64,000 bases of DNA, from positions 1 to 64,000 of the forward strand of contig LNFB01000329.1 of assembly GCA_001464385.1 (NCBI GenBank), in the 5' to 3' direction. Numbering within the stretch: the first letter of the stretch is position 1; the number at the start of each line of letters is the position of its first letter. This document shows positions 18,531 to 34,335 of the stretch, piece by piece. The position numbers were made by a program, and so were the translations under genes. This stretch comes from Deltaproteobacteria bacterium Ga0077550 (GTDB lineage: Bacteria; Myxococcota_A; Polyangia; Nannocystales; Nannocystaceae). The notes beneath the pieces were generated by a model. That model saw nothing but the letters and a program-made list of their open reading frames with translations. It did no database searches and was not told the origin of the DNA.

Positions 18531-19628
18531 TCACCAGGTCGCCGCGACCCTCAGCTCCTCGGGGAGCGCGTGCTGCTTGGCGGGCAGGAACATCATCCGT
18601 ACGAACGTCATCCCCGCCGCGAGCTGCAGCGGGATCGCCTTGATCTTCCCCCACAGGCCGCCGCCGCGCTTGATCTCGGCGATGCGGGCGCTCTGCTTCT
18701 GCAGGCGACGCAGGCCCTCGAGGAACGCCGGGTGGTCGACATCGATCCGCACCGGGAACACCTGCTTGGCCACCTCCGCCACGATGCGGAAGACCTCCAT
18801 GCCGTAGACCTCGGGGTCGACGCCCAGCGCCTTGTGGAACTCGGGGCGCGCGTGATCGCGGACGAACATCGTCGCGTACACGGCGAGCTGGAAGAACCGC
18901 ATCCACACGCGATTCACGAACCCACCGATCATCGACGGATTGCCGCGCATCAAGAGCGCGAGCGCCTCGCCGTGGCGGTACTCGTCGTTGCACCACCGCT
19001 CGAACTTGCTGAAGATCGGGTGGAATCGGTTCTCCGGGTGCGCCTCGAGCCGCCGGAAGATGCGGATGTACCGGGCATAGCCGATCTTCTCCGACAGGTA
19101 CGTCGCGTAGAGGATGAACTTGGGGCTGAAGTACGTGTACTTCTTGGCCTTGACGAGGAAGCCCATGTCGACGTGGATGCCGAACTCCTTGAGGCACTCG
19201 TTGATGAAGCCCGCGTGGCGGGCCTCGTCGCGCGACATGTAGCCGAACAACGCCTTGAGGTCGGGGTTGACGCCCTTCTTGCGCAGCTCGGCGTACAGGA
19301 TGCACCCCGAGAACTCGGCGGTCAGCGAGCTGACCATGAAATCGAGGAGCTCCTCGCGGAGCGCCGGCTCGAGCTTGTCGAGCTCGGCGTGCCAGTCGGC
19401 GCCGCGGACGAAGTGACCGCGGTTCGTGTCGGCCTCGAACTCGGCCATCAGCGCGTCCCACTGCGGTCGGATCGCGTCGGCGGAGAGGCGATTCATCGCC
19501 TCCACGTCGGTCGTGTAGAACCGCGGGCTCAAGGTCGTCGTCTCGACCGCGATTCGCGTGGCGGCCTCCGGCTCGGCCACGAAGCGCGAGGTCGGGGCGG
19601 CAATCGTCGGGAGGGTGGTTGCGGTCAT
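18531..19628 (-). CDS. acsF: AcsF, O2-dependent Mg-protoporphyrin monomethyl ester cyclase
   Basis: 365 residues from the ATG at 19628, preceded by GGAG. It is the di-iron oxygenase that closes the isocyclic ring E of bacteriochlorophyll using O2. Ligand motifs are visible: Glu105 in LTAEFSG, DEARH at 134-138, and NDEYRHGEA at about 214-222 with Glu216 and His219. Use of AcsF implies pigment synthesis under oxic or micro-oxic conditions; the anaerobic BchE is not in the window. The start overlaps the orf96 stop by four bases and puhE follows. Confidence 0.95.
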   Translation of the reverse strand: MTATTLPTIAAPTSRFVAEPEAATRIAVETTTLSPRFYTTDVEAMNRLSADAIRPQWDALMAEFEADTNRGHFVRGADWHAELDKLEPALREELLDFMVSSLTAEFSGCILYAELRKKGVNPDLKALFGYMSRDEARHAGFINECLKEFGIHVDMGFLVKAKKYTYFSPKFILYATYLSEKIGYARYIRIFRRLEAHPENRFHPIFSKFERWCNDEYRHGEALALLMRGNPSMIGGFVNRVWMRFFQLAVYATMFVRDHARPEFHKALGVDPEVYGMEVFRIVAEVAKQVFPVRIDVDHPAFLEGLRRLQKQSARIAEIKRGGGLWGKIKAIPLQLAAGMTFVRMMFLPAKQHALPEELRVAATW

Positions 19629-19915
19629 GGGGATCTCCGGTCGGTGAAGCTGACGTCGAGGAGGTGGAAGAAGGCGAGGTCGCCGACCATGCGCGTCCAC
19701 ACCCGCGCGAGCCAGCCCGCGCGGACGACGGTGGCGCGGCGGCGCTCGACCACGACTTGCCCGAAGTCGGGGCCGATGGGGCCCCCGTGCACGAGCACGC
19801 GATCGCCGGGGCCGAGCTCGACGTCGCCGTCGAGCTCCACGTGGGCCGAGAGGTCGTCCTCGGTGTTGGAGGCGCGCACGGTGCACGCGACCTCGAAGCG
19901 TCGCGGCACGCTCAT
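19625..19915 (-). CDS. Small conserved-position protein between puhC and acsF
   Basis: 96 residues, joined to both neighbours by four-base overlaps, so translation is probably coupled. It has no signal peptide or obvious membrane span. The sequence is strand-rich (VELDGDVELGPGDRVLVHGG) with an amphipathic tail (FFHLLDVSFTD). Purple-bacterial clusters often hold a short uncharacterised gene at this spot, and its position points to complex assembly or cyclase function. No function can be assigned. Confidence 0.6.
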   Translation of the reverse strand: MSVPRRFEVACTVRASNTEDDLSAHVELDGDVELGPGDRVLVHGGPIGPDFGQVVVERRRATVVRAGWLARVWTRMVGDLAFFHLLDVSFTDRRSP

Positions 19916-20361
19916 GATGCGGTCCCCGACTCGAGCAGCCGTGCGAACGACGCGTAGTTGGTGTCCCCGAACGAGCGCAGGTCCACGGTGTGGCCGCTCT
20001 GCGGATCCTCGATGACGAGCCCGCCGTCGCCGTGGCGGATCAACCGGAAGCGGGCGTCGGGATCGATGGACTCGAGCTTGCGAGTGCGGAACAACCCGCG
20101 CATGACGCCGCGCACGAACCCGCCCTCGGCCGGGTTCACCCGCCCGACCTCGCGACCGGTGTCCGCGTCGAGGACCGCCACCGCGCCGTCCGGTCGGTCC
20201 TCGAACCGCAGGTCCCGCGACGAGACGACGGCGACCGCCTGGGCGCCGTCGGTGGCCCGCGAGTGGCGGGCCTCGGCGGCGAGGCCGAGCGTCGCGAGGA
20301 TCAGGGCCGCGGCGCCGATGAGCGCCCCTCGGGGTACGGTCTGTTCGTGGTGCATGCCCAT
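19912..20361 (-). CDS. puhC: PuhC, photosynthetic complex assembly protein
   Basis: 149 residues with one N-terminal membrane anchor (about 13-29) and a periplasmic domain. The blocks RDLRFEDRPDGAVAVLD, GFVRGVMRGLFRTRKL and VDLRSFGDTNYASFARLL are those of PuhC, which is needed for normal reaction-centre/LH1 organisation. GAGG precedes the ATG by nine bases; a second ATG lies two codons in. It is between puhB and orf96. Confidence 0.88.
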   Translation of the reverse strand: MGMHHEQTVPRGALIGAAALILATLGLAAEARHSRATDGAQAVAVVSSRDLRFEDRPDGAVAVLDADTGREVGRVNPAEGGFVRGVMRGLFRTRKLESIDPDARFRLIRHGDGGLVIEDPQSGHTVDLRSFGDTNYASFARLLESGTAS

Positions 20362-20395
20362 GGCGTGGATTCCTCGGAGGGGGGACAGGGCCGGC

Positions 20396-21088
20396 TCAGG
20401 ACTGGGGCTGCGACGCGAGCGCGACGCCGACGCGGATCCGCGGCCGGTCGTCGACGGCCTCGCGGGGCTCCACCGGCGCCGAGGCGACGGTGAGCTCGCC
20501 GTGCTCGGCGCTCCAACGCGCGACGGCCTGCTCGAGCCGCGCCGCGACCATGCGCGGCTCGGCGATCGCCCGCAGGGCCGGCGAGGCGCGCAGGAAGCGG
20601 GTCATCTGCGAGTGCGGCCACAGGTGGAAGAGCGCGACGCGATCGGGCGCCACCAACCGCAGCACGACGTCGCCGTCGCCCTCGGGCCGAACGACGAGGT
20701 CGGCCGCGGCGATGCGCGTGAACGGCAGGTTCCAGGTGATCGGCAGCGCGACGCCGATGCGCATCACCACGCGGTGCGTCGTGATCGTGTACAGGGTCGA
20801 GCGCGCGGCGAGCCAGGCGAGGAGCTGGCACAGGCCGAGGCAAGCCGAGAACACGGCGATCATCGCGAGCAGCTGCAGCGCGCCGTCCATCCACTGCCCG
20901 GTCATGACGGTGGAGATCGTGCGCGCGGCGACGAACACACCGAAGTAGGCGGCGAGCCAGCGCACCTTGAAGCCGCGGCGCGCGAGCATCCGCCACTCGG
21001 GGCGGCCCTGCCACACGATGGCCTCGCCTCGGGGAAGATCCGCGGGCAGGCCGGGGATCGGCTCGAACTCGTGCTCCACCGCGCTCAT
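20396..21088 (-). CDS. puhB: PuhB, reaction-centre assembly protein
   Basis: 230 residues from the ATG at 21088, which overlaps the puhA stop as ATGA; an upstream ATG at 21127 is rejected because it lies well inside puhA. The N-terminus EHEFEPIPGLPADLPRGE followed by IVWQGRPEW is a PuhB signature. There are three predicted membrane spans, then a PH-like domain starting STLYTITTHRVVMRIG. PuhB is a known dimeric assembly factor for the reaction centre. Confidence 0.92.
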   Translation of the reverse strand: MSAVEHEFEPIPGLPADLPRGEAIVWQGRPEWRMLARRGFKVRWLAAYFGVFVAARTISTVMTGQWMDGALQLLAMIAVFSACLGLCQLLAWLAARSTLYTITTHRVVMRIGVALPITWNLPFTRIAAADLVVRPEGDGDVVLRLVAPDRVALFHLWPHSQMTRFLRASPALRAIAEPRMVAARLEQAVARWSAEHGELTVASAPVEPREAVDDRPRIRVGVALASQPQS

Positions 21089-21888
21089 AGCACCGGCTCC
21101 CGGCGACGCGGCTCGGCGTAGAACCACCCGCCCGTGTAGAAGGCTGCCACGCGATCCTCCTCGCGCAGCGAGATCCGATCGGGGCTCTGCGTGGTCGGGA
21201 CGTGGACGAACTGATCGGCCCGGAGCGCCCGCACCGAGACGCGCTTCGCCTTGCCATCGAGGCCCAGCATCGGCAGCGGGATCAGCCGCACCTGTTTGGT
21301 GGGCGCCGCGGCGTCCCCCTCGGCGGCGGGCGCCGCCGTCAGCTCGACCTCGAGGTACCGGACCATCAGGTCGGCGCGATCGACCCAGATGTCGGAGATG
21401 ACACCGGCCACCGCACCGTCGGCGCCGACGACCTCCCAGCCCCGGGGATCGGGCCCCGCATCCACCGTGAACGCGGTCGCCACGCGCATCGGGACGATGA
21501 CCGGCCCGCCGTCCTCCTGCGACAGCTCGGGGTGTTCACTGCGCTCGGCGAACGACGCCGGGCCCACGCCCGACAGGAGCGGCTCGCCCGTGGGCTCGAT
21601 CGGATAGCCCGTCGCCTTCGACACCCGCTCCGCGAGGATCTCGCGGTTGTCGCGGATGAAATCCGGCGCCATGCGAATGCCCTCGTCGTGGGGCAGCAGG
21701 AACTCCTTGGGCGCTGGGATCCGCAGGGCGTTCTGCGGGCCCACCAGCGCCAGGTTGTCGGTCTCGAGGGGATAGCCCTCGCGACGGTCCTCGCGGCGGA
21801 GCCACACGATGAGCCCGGCGAAGAAGATCCAGAAGAAGTACAGGACGACCTGTGCGGTATCGATCGATGAGGTGAGTTCGTGGGACAT
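21085..21888 (-). CDS. puhA: PuhA, reaction-centre H subunit
   Basis: 267 residues. A single N-terminal membrane span (about 12-29, VVLYFFWIFFAGLIVWLRR) is followed by the H-subunit motifs REGYPLETD and, in the beta-rich cytoplasmic domain, VVGADGAVAGVISDIWVDRA. PuhA caps the L/M core and shapes proton entry to QB. Its presence distinguishes a purple-bacterial type II centre from that of Chloroflexota, which lacks H. It is in the superoperon between lhaA and puhB. Confidence 0.95.
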   Translation of the reverse strand: MSHELTSSIDTAQVVLYFFWIFFAGLIVWLRREDRREGYPLETDNLALVGPQNALRIPAPKEFLLPHDEGIRMAPDFIRDNREILAERVSKATGYPIEPTGEPLLSGVGPASFAERSEHPELSQEDGGPVIVPMRVATAFTVDAGPDPRGWEVVGADGAVAGVISDIWVDRADLMVRYLEVELTAAPAAEGDAAAPTKQVRLIPLPMLGLDGKAKRVSVRALRADQFVHVPTTQSPDRISLREEDRVAAFYTGGWFYAEPRRREPVL

Positions 21889-21912
21889 GGCTGCACCGGG
21901 GCGAAATGCGCG

Positions 21913-23336
21913 TCAGGTGGGGAGCTCCGCGAGGCCGAAACGGGTCGGCGCACCGCGACGATTGGCGAAACGAACCAAGGGACCAATGGCGACGAGCGTG
22001 CCGAACAGCAGCCCGATCTCGAGGGTGTAGACCAACAGGTATCCGGCCGAGGACTGATCGAGGCCGGGGCCGAGGGCGCCGCGGACGGCGAGCGCGGACA
22101 CGACGTCGCGCGTCGCACCGCCGAGCGCGATGCCAGCACCGGTGACGGTGGCCTGCACCGCCCCCCAGGCCCCGACGGCGATGCCGCTCTGGCCCGGCTC
22201 GGAGATCCCCATCGCCGCGCTGAGCGTGCCGACCGAGAACCATCCGGCGCCGAAGCCGATGACGATCGTGCCGAGCCAGAAGAGCATGCGCGAGGCGAAC
22301 GGCGCCGACAGGACGACCGACGAGAACCCGAGGATGCCGATGAGGGCGCCGTACGCCGCGAGCTGGTACGGATCGCGACCCGCCGAGAGCCACCGCGCGG
22401 CGGCGAAGAGGCCGACCAGGGTGCCGCCGGCCATCAGCGCCGTGAGCACGGTCGTGCCCGACACCGACAGCTGCAGCAGCTCGCCGCCGAACGGCTCGAG
22501 CAGGATGTCCTGCGCGCCGAAGCCCGCGCCGCCGAAGGCCACCGCGACGAGCAGACGCCCGGCGTGGCGGCGCCGGGCGAAGGCCCGGAACGTGGCGAAG
22601 AACCGCGGCGCCTCGGGGGCGTCGTCGGGATCGATGTCGCAGCGCCGCGGCTCCTGCTTCCACAGCGCCACGAAGTTGATGACGACGGTGACCACCGCCG
22701 AGCCCTGCACGATCTGGATGAGCTCGACGTAGCCGAAGGATCGGAGCAACGCCCCGAACGTCAGCGACGCCCCGACCATCCCGACGAGCAGCATCGTATA
22801 GAGCAGCGCGACCACCCGCGGTCGACTCTCCACCGGCGCGAGGTCCGTGGCGAGCGCAACCCCAGCGGTCTGCGTGGTGTGCAGCCCGACGCCGACCATC
22901 AGGAAGGCGAGCGCCGCGGCAATGTGCCCGAACACGCCCGGCTGCGAGACGCCGCGCCCCGAGAGCACCAGCAATGCGAACGGGAGAATGGCCAGCCCGC
23001 CGAACTGGATCAGCGTGCCGAGGAATGCATACGGCATCCGCCGCCAGCCCAGCGCCGAGCGATGATTGTCCGAGCGGTGGCCGACCAGCGCGCGGAACGG
23101 TGCGAAGAGGATCGGGATGGCCACCATCGCGGAGACCAGCGAGGCGCCGATCCCGAGCTCGACGATCATCACCCGATTGAGGGTCCCGTTCAGCAGGACC
23201 AGGCCCATGCCGACGGAGATCTGGAACAGCGACAGGCGCAGGAGCCTGCCGAGCGGGAGCTCGGGCGTCGCAGCGTCCGCAAATGGCAAGATGCTCGTGC
23301 CGAGCGACTTCCAGAAGCGGATGGCGAGCCCGGGTT

Positions 23337-23340
<4 letters not shown>
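21913..23340 (-). CDS. lhaA: LhaA, LH1 assembly factor (PucC family)
   Basis: 475 residues from the ATG at 23340, which overlaps the bchM stop. It is a twelve-span MFS-fold protein of the BCH1/PucC family with the motifs LNGTLNRVMIVELGI, VGHRSDNHRSALGWRRMPY and GGAGFGAQDILLEPFGGE. LhaA helps insert LH1 subunits and possibly delivers bacteriochlorophyll. Its position bchM-lhaA-puhA is conserved in Proteobacteria. The paralogue at 43049-44422 is the Bch2-like member. Confidence 0.92.
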
Positions 23341-24985
<1,645 letters not shown>

Positions 24986-27900
24986 CTAGGCGACGCGGGA
25001 TACCGCCCCTTCGAGGCGGTCTTCGAGTGCGTCGCCGGCCCGAACGAGCGCAGCGAGGGTCTCCGGGTCCGGATGCCAGTATCGGCGCTCCGAGGCCTCG
25101 AGCAGGCGATAGGCCAGCTTCACCGACGCCTTGGGATTGAGCGCCGCGAGGCGGTCGCGCATCTTGGCGTCGAGCATGTAGGTCTTGGTCAACTCGCGAT
25201 ACACCCACGGCTCGACCTGATCGGTCGTCGCCGACCAGCCGAGCGTGTTGGTGACCTGCGCCTCGATCTGGCGCACGCCCTCGGCCCCGTGGCGCAGCAT
25301 CTCCTCGCTCCACTTGGGGTTGAGCGAGCGCGTGCGGGTCTCGAGCGCGACCTGCTCGCGCAGGGTCCGGACCCGCTCGCCGGTGCCGGTCTGGTCGCCG
25401 ATGTACACCGGCAGCGCCGGGCCACCGCCGCGCTGCGAGCGGGCCGCGCGGGCGATGCCGCCGAGCGTGTCGAAGTAGTGGTCGATGGTGGTGATGCCGA
25501 GCTCGACCGACTCGAGGTTCTGATACGCGAGGTCGACCCGCGCGAGCACGGCCTTCATCAGCGTCTTCTGCGGCGCCGCTCGGCCGTTGGCGTGGTAGGC
25601 GAAGCACTTGCGCGCGGCGAAGACATCTCCGAGCTCACCCTCGTCGTTCCAGGTGCCGCCCTCGATCATCTGGTTGACGTTCGCGCCGTAGGCGTTCTCG
25701 GCGTTGCCGAACACGCGCAGCGCCGCCGTCTCGAGGTCGCAGCCGTGGGCGGCCATGTACTCGAGCGCGTGGGCTCGGACGAAGTTCTGCTCGACGGGCT
25801 CGTCGGCGCTCGCGGCCAGCAGCGCGGCCTCGGCGAGGATCTTGGTCTGCATCGGCAGCAGATCGCGGAAGATGCCCGAGAGCGTCATCATCACGTCGAC
25901 GCGCGGTCGCCCCAGCTCGGCCAGCGGGACGAGCTCGGCGCCGCAGACCTTGCCGTAGCTGTCCGTCCGCGGCCGCGCACCCATGAGCGCGAGGGCCTGG
26001 CCGATCGGTCCGCCGCCGGTCTTGAGGTTGTCCGATCCCCAGAGCACCAGCGCGATCGAGCGCGGGAACGGGTTGCCCTCGTCGAGGTGCTTGCGCAGCA
26101 GCAGCTCGGCCTGTCGCTCGCCCTCGCGCATGGCGAACGCGCTGGGGATCGAGCACGGATCGAAGCCGTGGACGTTGCGGCCGGTGGGCAGCACGTCGGG
26201 GTTGCGCAGCAGATCGCCGCCGGGCGCGGGTCGGACGAAGCGGCCGTCGAGCGCGCGCAGCAGCGCCGGCAGCTCGTGATCCTCGGCGAGGAGGCGATCG
26301 GTGCGCACCAGCGCCTCGCAGCGCGCGATGGCCGGCTTCGTCGGCTCGACCCCGCCGGCGACGAGCGCGGCCTTGGGCGCGGTGCCGGTGACGAGCGCGG
26401 CGATCGTGCGCCGCGGCAACGGGCCCTCGGGCGCGACCTCGGCGATCGCCTCGAGGTAATCGACGCGCGCCGCCGCAGGCATCGGCTCGCCGAGCACGTG
26501 CAGCCCGCAGGGGATGAGCGTCTGCTCGAGCTCCTGCAGCGCGACGTTCAGGGCCGCGAGCTCGGGCGCCTGCGGGCTCGACCACGCCGGCTCGGCGGTG
26601 GCGAGCTCGAGCTGGACCGCCTGGGACTGGATGAACGGCAGCAGGTGGAGCGCCTCGCCGTCGTTCGGCGCGAGCGAGCGCAGGCGATCGAGCGAGGCCC
26701 GCAGCCCCTGCAGATCGCGGTAGAGCCCCGAGCGCGTGACCGGGGGCGTCAGGTAGCTGACCAGCGTCGCCGCCGATCGCCGCCGCGCGATGGTCCCCTC
26801 CGACGGGTTGTTCGACGCGTAGAGGTACACGTTGGGGAGGTTGCCCAGCAGGCGATCCGGCCAGCACTGCTTCGAGAGGCCGACCTGCTTGCCGGGCATG
26901 AACTCGAGCGCGCCGTGGGTGCCGAAGTGCAGCACGACGTCGGCGCCGAAGTCCTCGCGCAGGTAGCGATAGAACGCGGTGAAGGCGTGCGTCGGCGTGA
27001 AGCTCGACTCGAACAGCAGCCGCATCGGATCGCCCTCGTAGCCGAAGGTCGGCTGGATCCCGACCATCACCTTGCCGAACTTGGCGCCGAGCACGAAGAT
27101 CGACGAGCCGGAGCTGAGCTGCTTGCCCGGGGCCGGGCCCCACTGCTTCTCGATCTCGGCGAGCCACGGCGTGCGGCGGACGTGATCGTCGGCGGAGATG
27201 CGCGCCATCACGTTCGCGTCGGTGCCGAACTGCCCCGCGTTGCCCTCGAGGACCTTCTGGCGCAGCGCCTCGACGCTCGCCGGGACCTCGACGTCGTAGC
27301 CGCCGGCCTTCATCGCCAGCAGCGTGCGGTGCAGCGACTCGAAGACCGAGAGGTAGGCGGCCGTGCCGGTGGCGCCGCCGTTGGGCGGGAAGTTGAACAG
27401 GACGATCGCGACGTTCCGCTGCGACCGCTCGGTCGCCCGCAGGTGCACGAGGCGCTCGAGGCGGCCGGTGATCCGCTCGATGCGATCGTCGATGCCGACC
27501 ATCGCGCCCTTCATGCCGCCGCGCCGGCCGCCGAACACCATCGGGGCGGTCGCGCCGTCGAGCTCGGGGATCGCGACCATCATCGTCGACTCGATCGGCG
27601 TGAGGCCGGTGGCCGAGGCCTCCCACTGCTCGATGCTCTGGAACTCGAGCGGCTGCGCGGTGACGAACGGCACGTCCAGCTTCGCGAGGGCCTCCTCGGC
27701 CGCGCGGGCGTCGTTGAACGCGGGCCCGCCGACGAGCGAGAACCCGGTCAGCGACAGCACGGCGTCGACGCGCACGCGGTGCTTGTCCATGAAGAACTTG
27801 TCGACCGCCGGGCGGTTGTCGAGGCCGCACGCGAACGCGGGGATGACCTTGAGGCCGCGGGCCTCGAGGCTCTCGATGACGCGGTCGTAGTGGCGGGTGT

Positions 27901-28681
27901 CGCCGGCGAGGACGTACGAGCGCATCACCAACAGGCCCACCGTGCCGCGGACGACCTCGGGCTCGGGCAGCTCGGCGACCGACTCGGAGATCCGCGCGGG
28001 GAGGCGCGGGTGATAGACGCCGACCTCCGGGTAGCACCGCGGCGCGCCGGGCTCGAGCGTCCCACGCAGGCCGCGACGGGGGCCGTCGGCGTACTGGTTC
28101 ACGAACAACCGGACCATGTCGGCGAGGTTGTCGGTCGAGCCCGACAGCAGATACGACATCGTCAGGAAGTACGCGCGCAGATCCTGGGCCTTGCCCGGGA
28201 TCAACGCGAACAGCTTGGGCAAGAAGCGGAGCATCGCGAGCTGGCCCGCGCCGCCCGACTTGCCCGCGCCCGAGCTCTTGCCGCGCAGCTTCTTGAGCAG
28301 CGACATGCCCTTCTTCGAGCCGTTCATCCGGAACTCGCCCATGCGGGTCAGCCGCATGACCTCGCCGGCGGACAGCGTGCAGATCATCGCGTCGCACTGC
28401 TCGTGCCGGGCCTCGAGGGCGGGGAGCACCGCGCGGATGTGCTCCTCGAGGAAGAACATGTTGGCGAGGATGATGTCGCCCTCGGCGATGTCGCGGCGGC
28501 AGCTCTCGACCGCCCGCGGGTCGCTGAACGTCGTCATCGCGTGGTGCCGGAGATCGAGCCCCGGGATCTCCGGCTGGAGACGCTCGCGCACCCGATCCAT
28601 CACCCCGCCCAGGTGATGATCCAGGGTGATGATCACCACGACGATCGGCGTGACGTCAGGCTTGGAAGTGGGCCTTTGCAT
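24986..28681 (-). CDS. bchH: BchH, Mg-chelatase large subunit
   Basis: 1231 residues, the normal size of BchH. It binds protoporphyrin IX and, with BchI and BchD, inserts Mg2+, the first committed step. Family blocks include [40 protein letters not shown] and [13 protein letters not shown]. The 5' end overlaps the bchB 3' end by 26 bases, and bchL follows after 24 bases. A long antisense open frame across this gene is a GC-codon artefact. Confidence 0.97.
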   Translation of the reverse strand: MQRPTSKPDVTPIVVVIITLDHHLGGVMDRVRERLQPEIPGLDLRHHAMTTFSDPRAVESCRRDIAEGDIILANMFFLEEHIRAVLPALEARHEQCDAMICTLSAGEVMRLTRMGEFRMNGSKKGMSLLKKLRGKSSGAGKSGGAGQLAMLRFLPKLFALIPGKAQDLRAYFLTMSYLLSGSTDNLADMVRLFVNQYADGPRRGLRGTLEPGAPRCYPEVGVYHPRLPARISESVAELPEPEVVRGTVGLLVMRSYVLAGDTRHYDRVIESLEARGLKVIPAFACGLDNRPAVDKFFMDKHRVRVDAVLSLTGFSLVGGPAFNDARAAEEALAKLDVPFVTAQPLEFQSIEQWEASATGLTPIESTMMVAIPELDGATAPMVFGGRRGGMKGAMVGIDDRIERITGRLERLVHLRATERSQRNVAIVLFNFPPNGGATGTAAYLSVFESLHRTLLAMKAGGYDVEVPASVEALRQKVLEGNAGQFGTDANVMARISADDHVRRTPWLAEIEKQWGPAPGKQLSSGSSIFVLGAKFGKVMVGIQPTFGYEGDPMRLLFESSFTPTHAFTAFYRYLREDFGADVVLHFGTHGALEFMPGKQVGLSKQCWPDRLLGNLPNVYLYASNNPSEGTIARRRSAATLVSYLTPPVTRSGLYRDLQGLRASLDRLRSLAPNDGEALHLLPFIQSQAVQLELATAEPAWSSPQAPELAALNVALQELEQTLIPCGLHVLGEPMPAAARVDYLEAIAEVAPEGPLPRRTIAALVTGTAPKAALVAGGVEPTKPAIARCEALVRTDRLLAEDHELPALLRALDGRFVRPAPGGDLLRNPDVLPTGRNVHGFDPCSIPSAFAMREGERQAELLLRKHLDEGNPFPRSIALVLWGSDNLKTGGGPIGQALALMGARPRTDSYGKVCGAELVPLAELGRPRVDVMMTLSGIFRDLLPMQTKILAEAALLAASADEPVEQNFVRAHALEYMAAHGCDLETAALRVFGNAENAYGANVNQMIEGGTWNDEGELGDVFAARKCFAYHANGRAAPQKTLMKAVLARVDLAYQNLESVELGITTIDHYFDTLGGIARAARSQRGGGPALPVYIGDQTGTGERVRTLREQVALETRTRSLNPKWSEEMLRHGAEGVRQIEAQVTNTLGWSATTDQVEPWVYRELTKTYMLDAKMRDRLAALNPKASVKLAYRLLEASERRYWHPDPETLAALVRAGDALEDRLEGAVSRVA

Positions 28682-30215
28682 CGTAGAGCGTCTCCAGCGT
28701 GATGGGGGTCCGGCCGAACTCCCGAGCGAAACGCTCGGTGTTGCGTCGCGCCTTGCCGCGCACGAAAAACGGGATCTTCTTCAGCTCGCGCTCGGCCTCC
28801 TCGGTCCAGCGCGGCTCGTCGGAGGCGGCTGCGGCCGGTGCCGGGGCAGCGACCGGCGCAGCGGCGACCGGTGTCGGGGCGGCGACGGGCGCCGACGCAC
28901 CGAGGTGCGAGGGCCCGCGATCGTCGGCGAACTCGAAGTCGTCGCGGAACATCGCGAGCAGGTGCTCCTCGAGCCCCATCATGAGGGGGTGCACCCAGGT
29001 GTCGAACAGCACGTTCGCGCCCTCGAAGCCCATCTGCGGCGAGTACCGAGCGGGGTAGTCCTGCACGTGCACCGGCGCGGAGATCACCGCGCAGGGCAGT
29101 CCGAGGCGCTTGGCGATGTGGCGCTCCATCTGCGTGCCGAGCACGAGCTCGGGATGCAGCGCGGCGATGTGCTCCTCGACGGCGAGGTGATCGTCGGTGA
29201 TGAGCGCCTCGACGCCGTAGCTCGCGGCGGCCTCGCGGACCTCGCGGGCGAACTCGCGGCTGTAGGTGCCCAGGCCGATCACCTCGAAGCCGAGCTCCTC
29301 GGTGGCGATGCGCGCGGCGGCGATCGCATGGCTGGCGTCGCCGAACACGAAGACCTGTTTCCTGGTCAGGTAGGTCGAGTCGATCGAGCGCGAGTACCAG
29401 GGCAGACGACAGGTCGACTCGTCGATGACCGCAGTCGCGTCGCCGCCGGTGAGCGCTGCGACCTCGCGACAGAACGTGCGGGTGCCGTTCACGCCCAGGG
29501 GCGCCGCGAGCATCGGCTGCGCGAAGGTCTTGCCCAGCCAGCGCGCGACCGAGTCGGCGATCTCCGGGTACATCACGACGTTGAAGTCGGCGTCGCCGAG
29601 CCGAGCGAGATCGCGGGGCGATGCGCCGAGCGGCGCGACCACGGCGACGTCGACTCCGAGCCGATCGAGCAGCCGAGTCACCTCGGCGACGTCGTCGCGG
29701 TGACGGAAGCCGAGGGCCGTCGGGCCGAGCAGGTTGCACCGCGGCCGCGAGCGCTCGGTCCGCGGCTGCGCCGTGGCGGGGCAGCACGCGCGGACGATCT
29801 TGTAGAACGTGTGCGCGGCGCCCCAGTTCTCCTTGCGCTGGTACGCCGACAACTCTAGAGAGACCACGGGGATGGGCAGACCCAACGCACTCGCGATCCC
29901 ACCGGGGTCATCCTGGATCAGCTCGGCGGTGCACGACGCCCCGACCAGCAGCAGCTCCGGCCTGAAGCGCTCGTACGCCTCGCGTGCGGCGGTCTTGAAC
30001 AGCTCTGCCGTGTCGCTGCCGAGGTCGCGCGCCGCGAACGTGGTGTACGTGACCGGCGGACGCTCGCGGCGGCGCTCGATCATCGTGAACAGGAGATCGG
30101 CGTACGTGTCGCCCTGGGGCGCGTGGAGCAGGAAGTGCACGCCCTTCATCCCGGTCGCGACTCGCATCGCGCCGACATGGGGTGGCCCCTCGTAGGTCCA
30201 GACCGCGAGTTGCAT
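28656..30215 (-). CDS. bchB: BchB, DPOR subunit B
   Basis: 519 residues. It forms the catalytic heterotetramer with BchN. Asp36 (APQGDTYAD) is the unusual non-Cys ligand of the NB [4Fe-4S] cluster in this family and is conserved. Other blocks are [18 protein letters not shown] and [18 protein letters not shown] Pro/Ala linker (about 430-460) precedes the C-terminal domain [19 protein letters not shown] that closes over protochlorophyllide. It is co-transcribed with bchN upstream. Confidence 0.97.
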   Translation of the reverse strand: MQLAVWTYEGPPHVGAMRVATGMKGVHFLLHAPQGDTYADLLFTMIERRRERPPVTYTTFAARDLGSDTAELFKTAAREAYERFRPELLLVGASCTAELIQDDPGGIASALGLPIPVVSLELSAYQRKENWGAAHTFYKIVRACCPATAQPRTERSRPRCNLLGPTALGFRHRDDVAEVTRLLDRLGVDVAVVAPLGASPRDLARLGDADFNVVMYPEIADSVARWLGKTFAQPMLAAPLGVNGTRTFCREVAALTGGDATAVIDESTCRLPWYSRSIDSTYLTRKQVFVFGDASHAIAAARIATEELGFEVIGLGTYSREFAREVREAAASYGVEALITDDHLAVEEHIAALHPELVLGTQMERHIAKRLGLPCAVISAPVHVQDYPARYSPQMGFEGANVLFDTWVHPLMMGLEEHLLAMFRDDFEFADDRGPSHLGASAPVAAPTPVAAAPVAAPAPAAAASDEPRWTEEAERELKKIPFFVRGKARRNTERFAREFGRTPITLETLYDAKAHFQA

Positions 30216-30219
30216 CGAA

Positions 30220-33088
<2,869 letters not shown>

Positions 33089-33128
33089 CCCCCGCACGCG
33101 GTCCCAGAACCCCACGAGGAGCAACGTC

Positions 33129-34325
33129 ATGATCCACGCGAACGAATCCTTCGACGCCGTCGTCATCGGCGGCGGCCCGTCCGGAGCCACCGCTGCCGAC
33201 GAGCTCTCCCGGGCCGGTCACAGCGTCCTCTTGCTCGACAAGGCCGGCCGGATCAAACCCTGCGGCGGTGCGATCCCCCCGCGGCTCATCGCCGACTTCG
33301 CGATCCCGCAGGACCTCCTGTGCGCACGGATCCGATCGGCGCGCATGGTCTCGCCGAGCCAGCGCGTGGTCGACATGCCCATCGACGGTGGATTCGTCGG
33401 CATGGTCGACCGCGAGGTCTTCGACGAGTTCCTCCGCACCCGCGCGACGAACCATGGGGCGTTGCGGTGCACCGGGACCTACGAGCGGATCTCCCGCGAG
33501 GAGGGTAAGCCGGGTGCCACGGTCCACTTCACCGCCGACGGCGAGGCCCGCTCCGTGCACACGAGGCTGGTCATCGGAGCCGACGGCGCGCTGTCGAAGG
33601 TCGCGCGCCAGGAGGTCAGCGAGACGCCACCGCCGTACGTGTTCGCCTACCACGAGGTGGTCGAGGCGCCCGAGGGTCCGGGCGCGGGTGTCGACTTCGA
33701 CGGCACGCGCTGCGACGTCATCTACGACGGCACCACCTCCCCGGACTTCTATGGCTGGGTGTTCCCCCACGGCAAATCGGTGAGCATCGGCTCGGGCAGC
33801 GCCGCGACTGGCTTCAAGCTCCGCGGCTCGGTCGCGGAGCTCCGCGTGCGCGCGGGCCTGCAGGGCGCAGCGACGATTCGCCGCGAGGGCGCGCCGATCC
33901 CGATGAAGCCCCTCAAGCGCTGGGACAACGGTCGTGACGTGGTGCTCGCAGGCGACGCCGCCGGCGTGGTGGCCCCCGCCTCGGGCGAAGGCATCTACTA
34001 CGCCATGGTGGGCGGACAGCTGGCCGCCGCCGCCGGCATGGAATTCCTCGCGAGCGGCAAGGCGAAGGACCTCGGACTGGCGCGCAAGCGGTTCATGAAG
34101 GCCCACGGCCGCGTGTTCTGGATCCTCGGAATCATGCAGCGCTTTTGGTACAAGAGCGACAAGCGGCGCGAGCGATTCGTCACCATGTGCCGCGATCCCG
34201 ACGTCCAGATGCTGACGTGGCAATCGTACATGCACAAGGAGTTGGTGCGCGCGCGCCCCGGGGCGCACATGCGGATCTTCTTCAAGGACATGGCGCACCT
34301 GCTCGGGCTGACGCCCGCCGCCTGA
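33129..34325 (+). CDS. bchP: BchP, geranylgeranyl reductase
   Basis: 398 residues. It is an FAD-dependent oxidoreductase with N-terminal VVIGGGPSGATAADEL (11-26) and GDAAGVVAPASGEGIYYAM near 275-295. Family motifs KPCGGAIPPRLI and FYGWVFPHGKSVSIGSG are present. It reduces the geranylgeranyl tail of bacteriochlorophyll to phytyl. The start has AGGAGCAACGTC just upstream. In many purple bacteria a Bch2 gene sits between bchG and bchP; here that paralogue is elsewhere, at 43049. Confidence 0.95.
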   Translation: MIHANESFDAVVIGGGPSGATAADELSRAGHSVLLLDKAGRIKPCGGAIPPRLIADFAIPQDLLCARIRSARMVSPSQRVVDMPIDGGFVGMVDREVFDEFLRTRATNHGALRCTGTYERISREEGKPGATVHFTADGEARSVHTRLVIGADGALSKVARQEVSETPPPYVFAYHEVVEAPEGPGAGVDFDGTRCDVIYDGTTSPDFYGWVFPHGKSVSIGSGSAATGFKLRGSVAELRVRAGLQGAATIRREGAPIPMKPLKRWDNGRDVVLAGDAAGVVAPASGEGIYYAMVGGQLAAAAGMEFLASGKAKDLGLARKRFMKAHGRVFWILGIMQRFWYKSDKRRERFVTMCRDPDVQMLTWQSYMHKELVRARPGAHMRIFFKDMAHLLGLTPAA

Positions 34326-34335
34326 GCGGGGCGAC

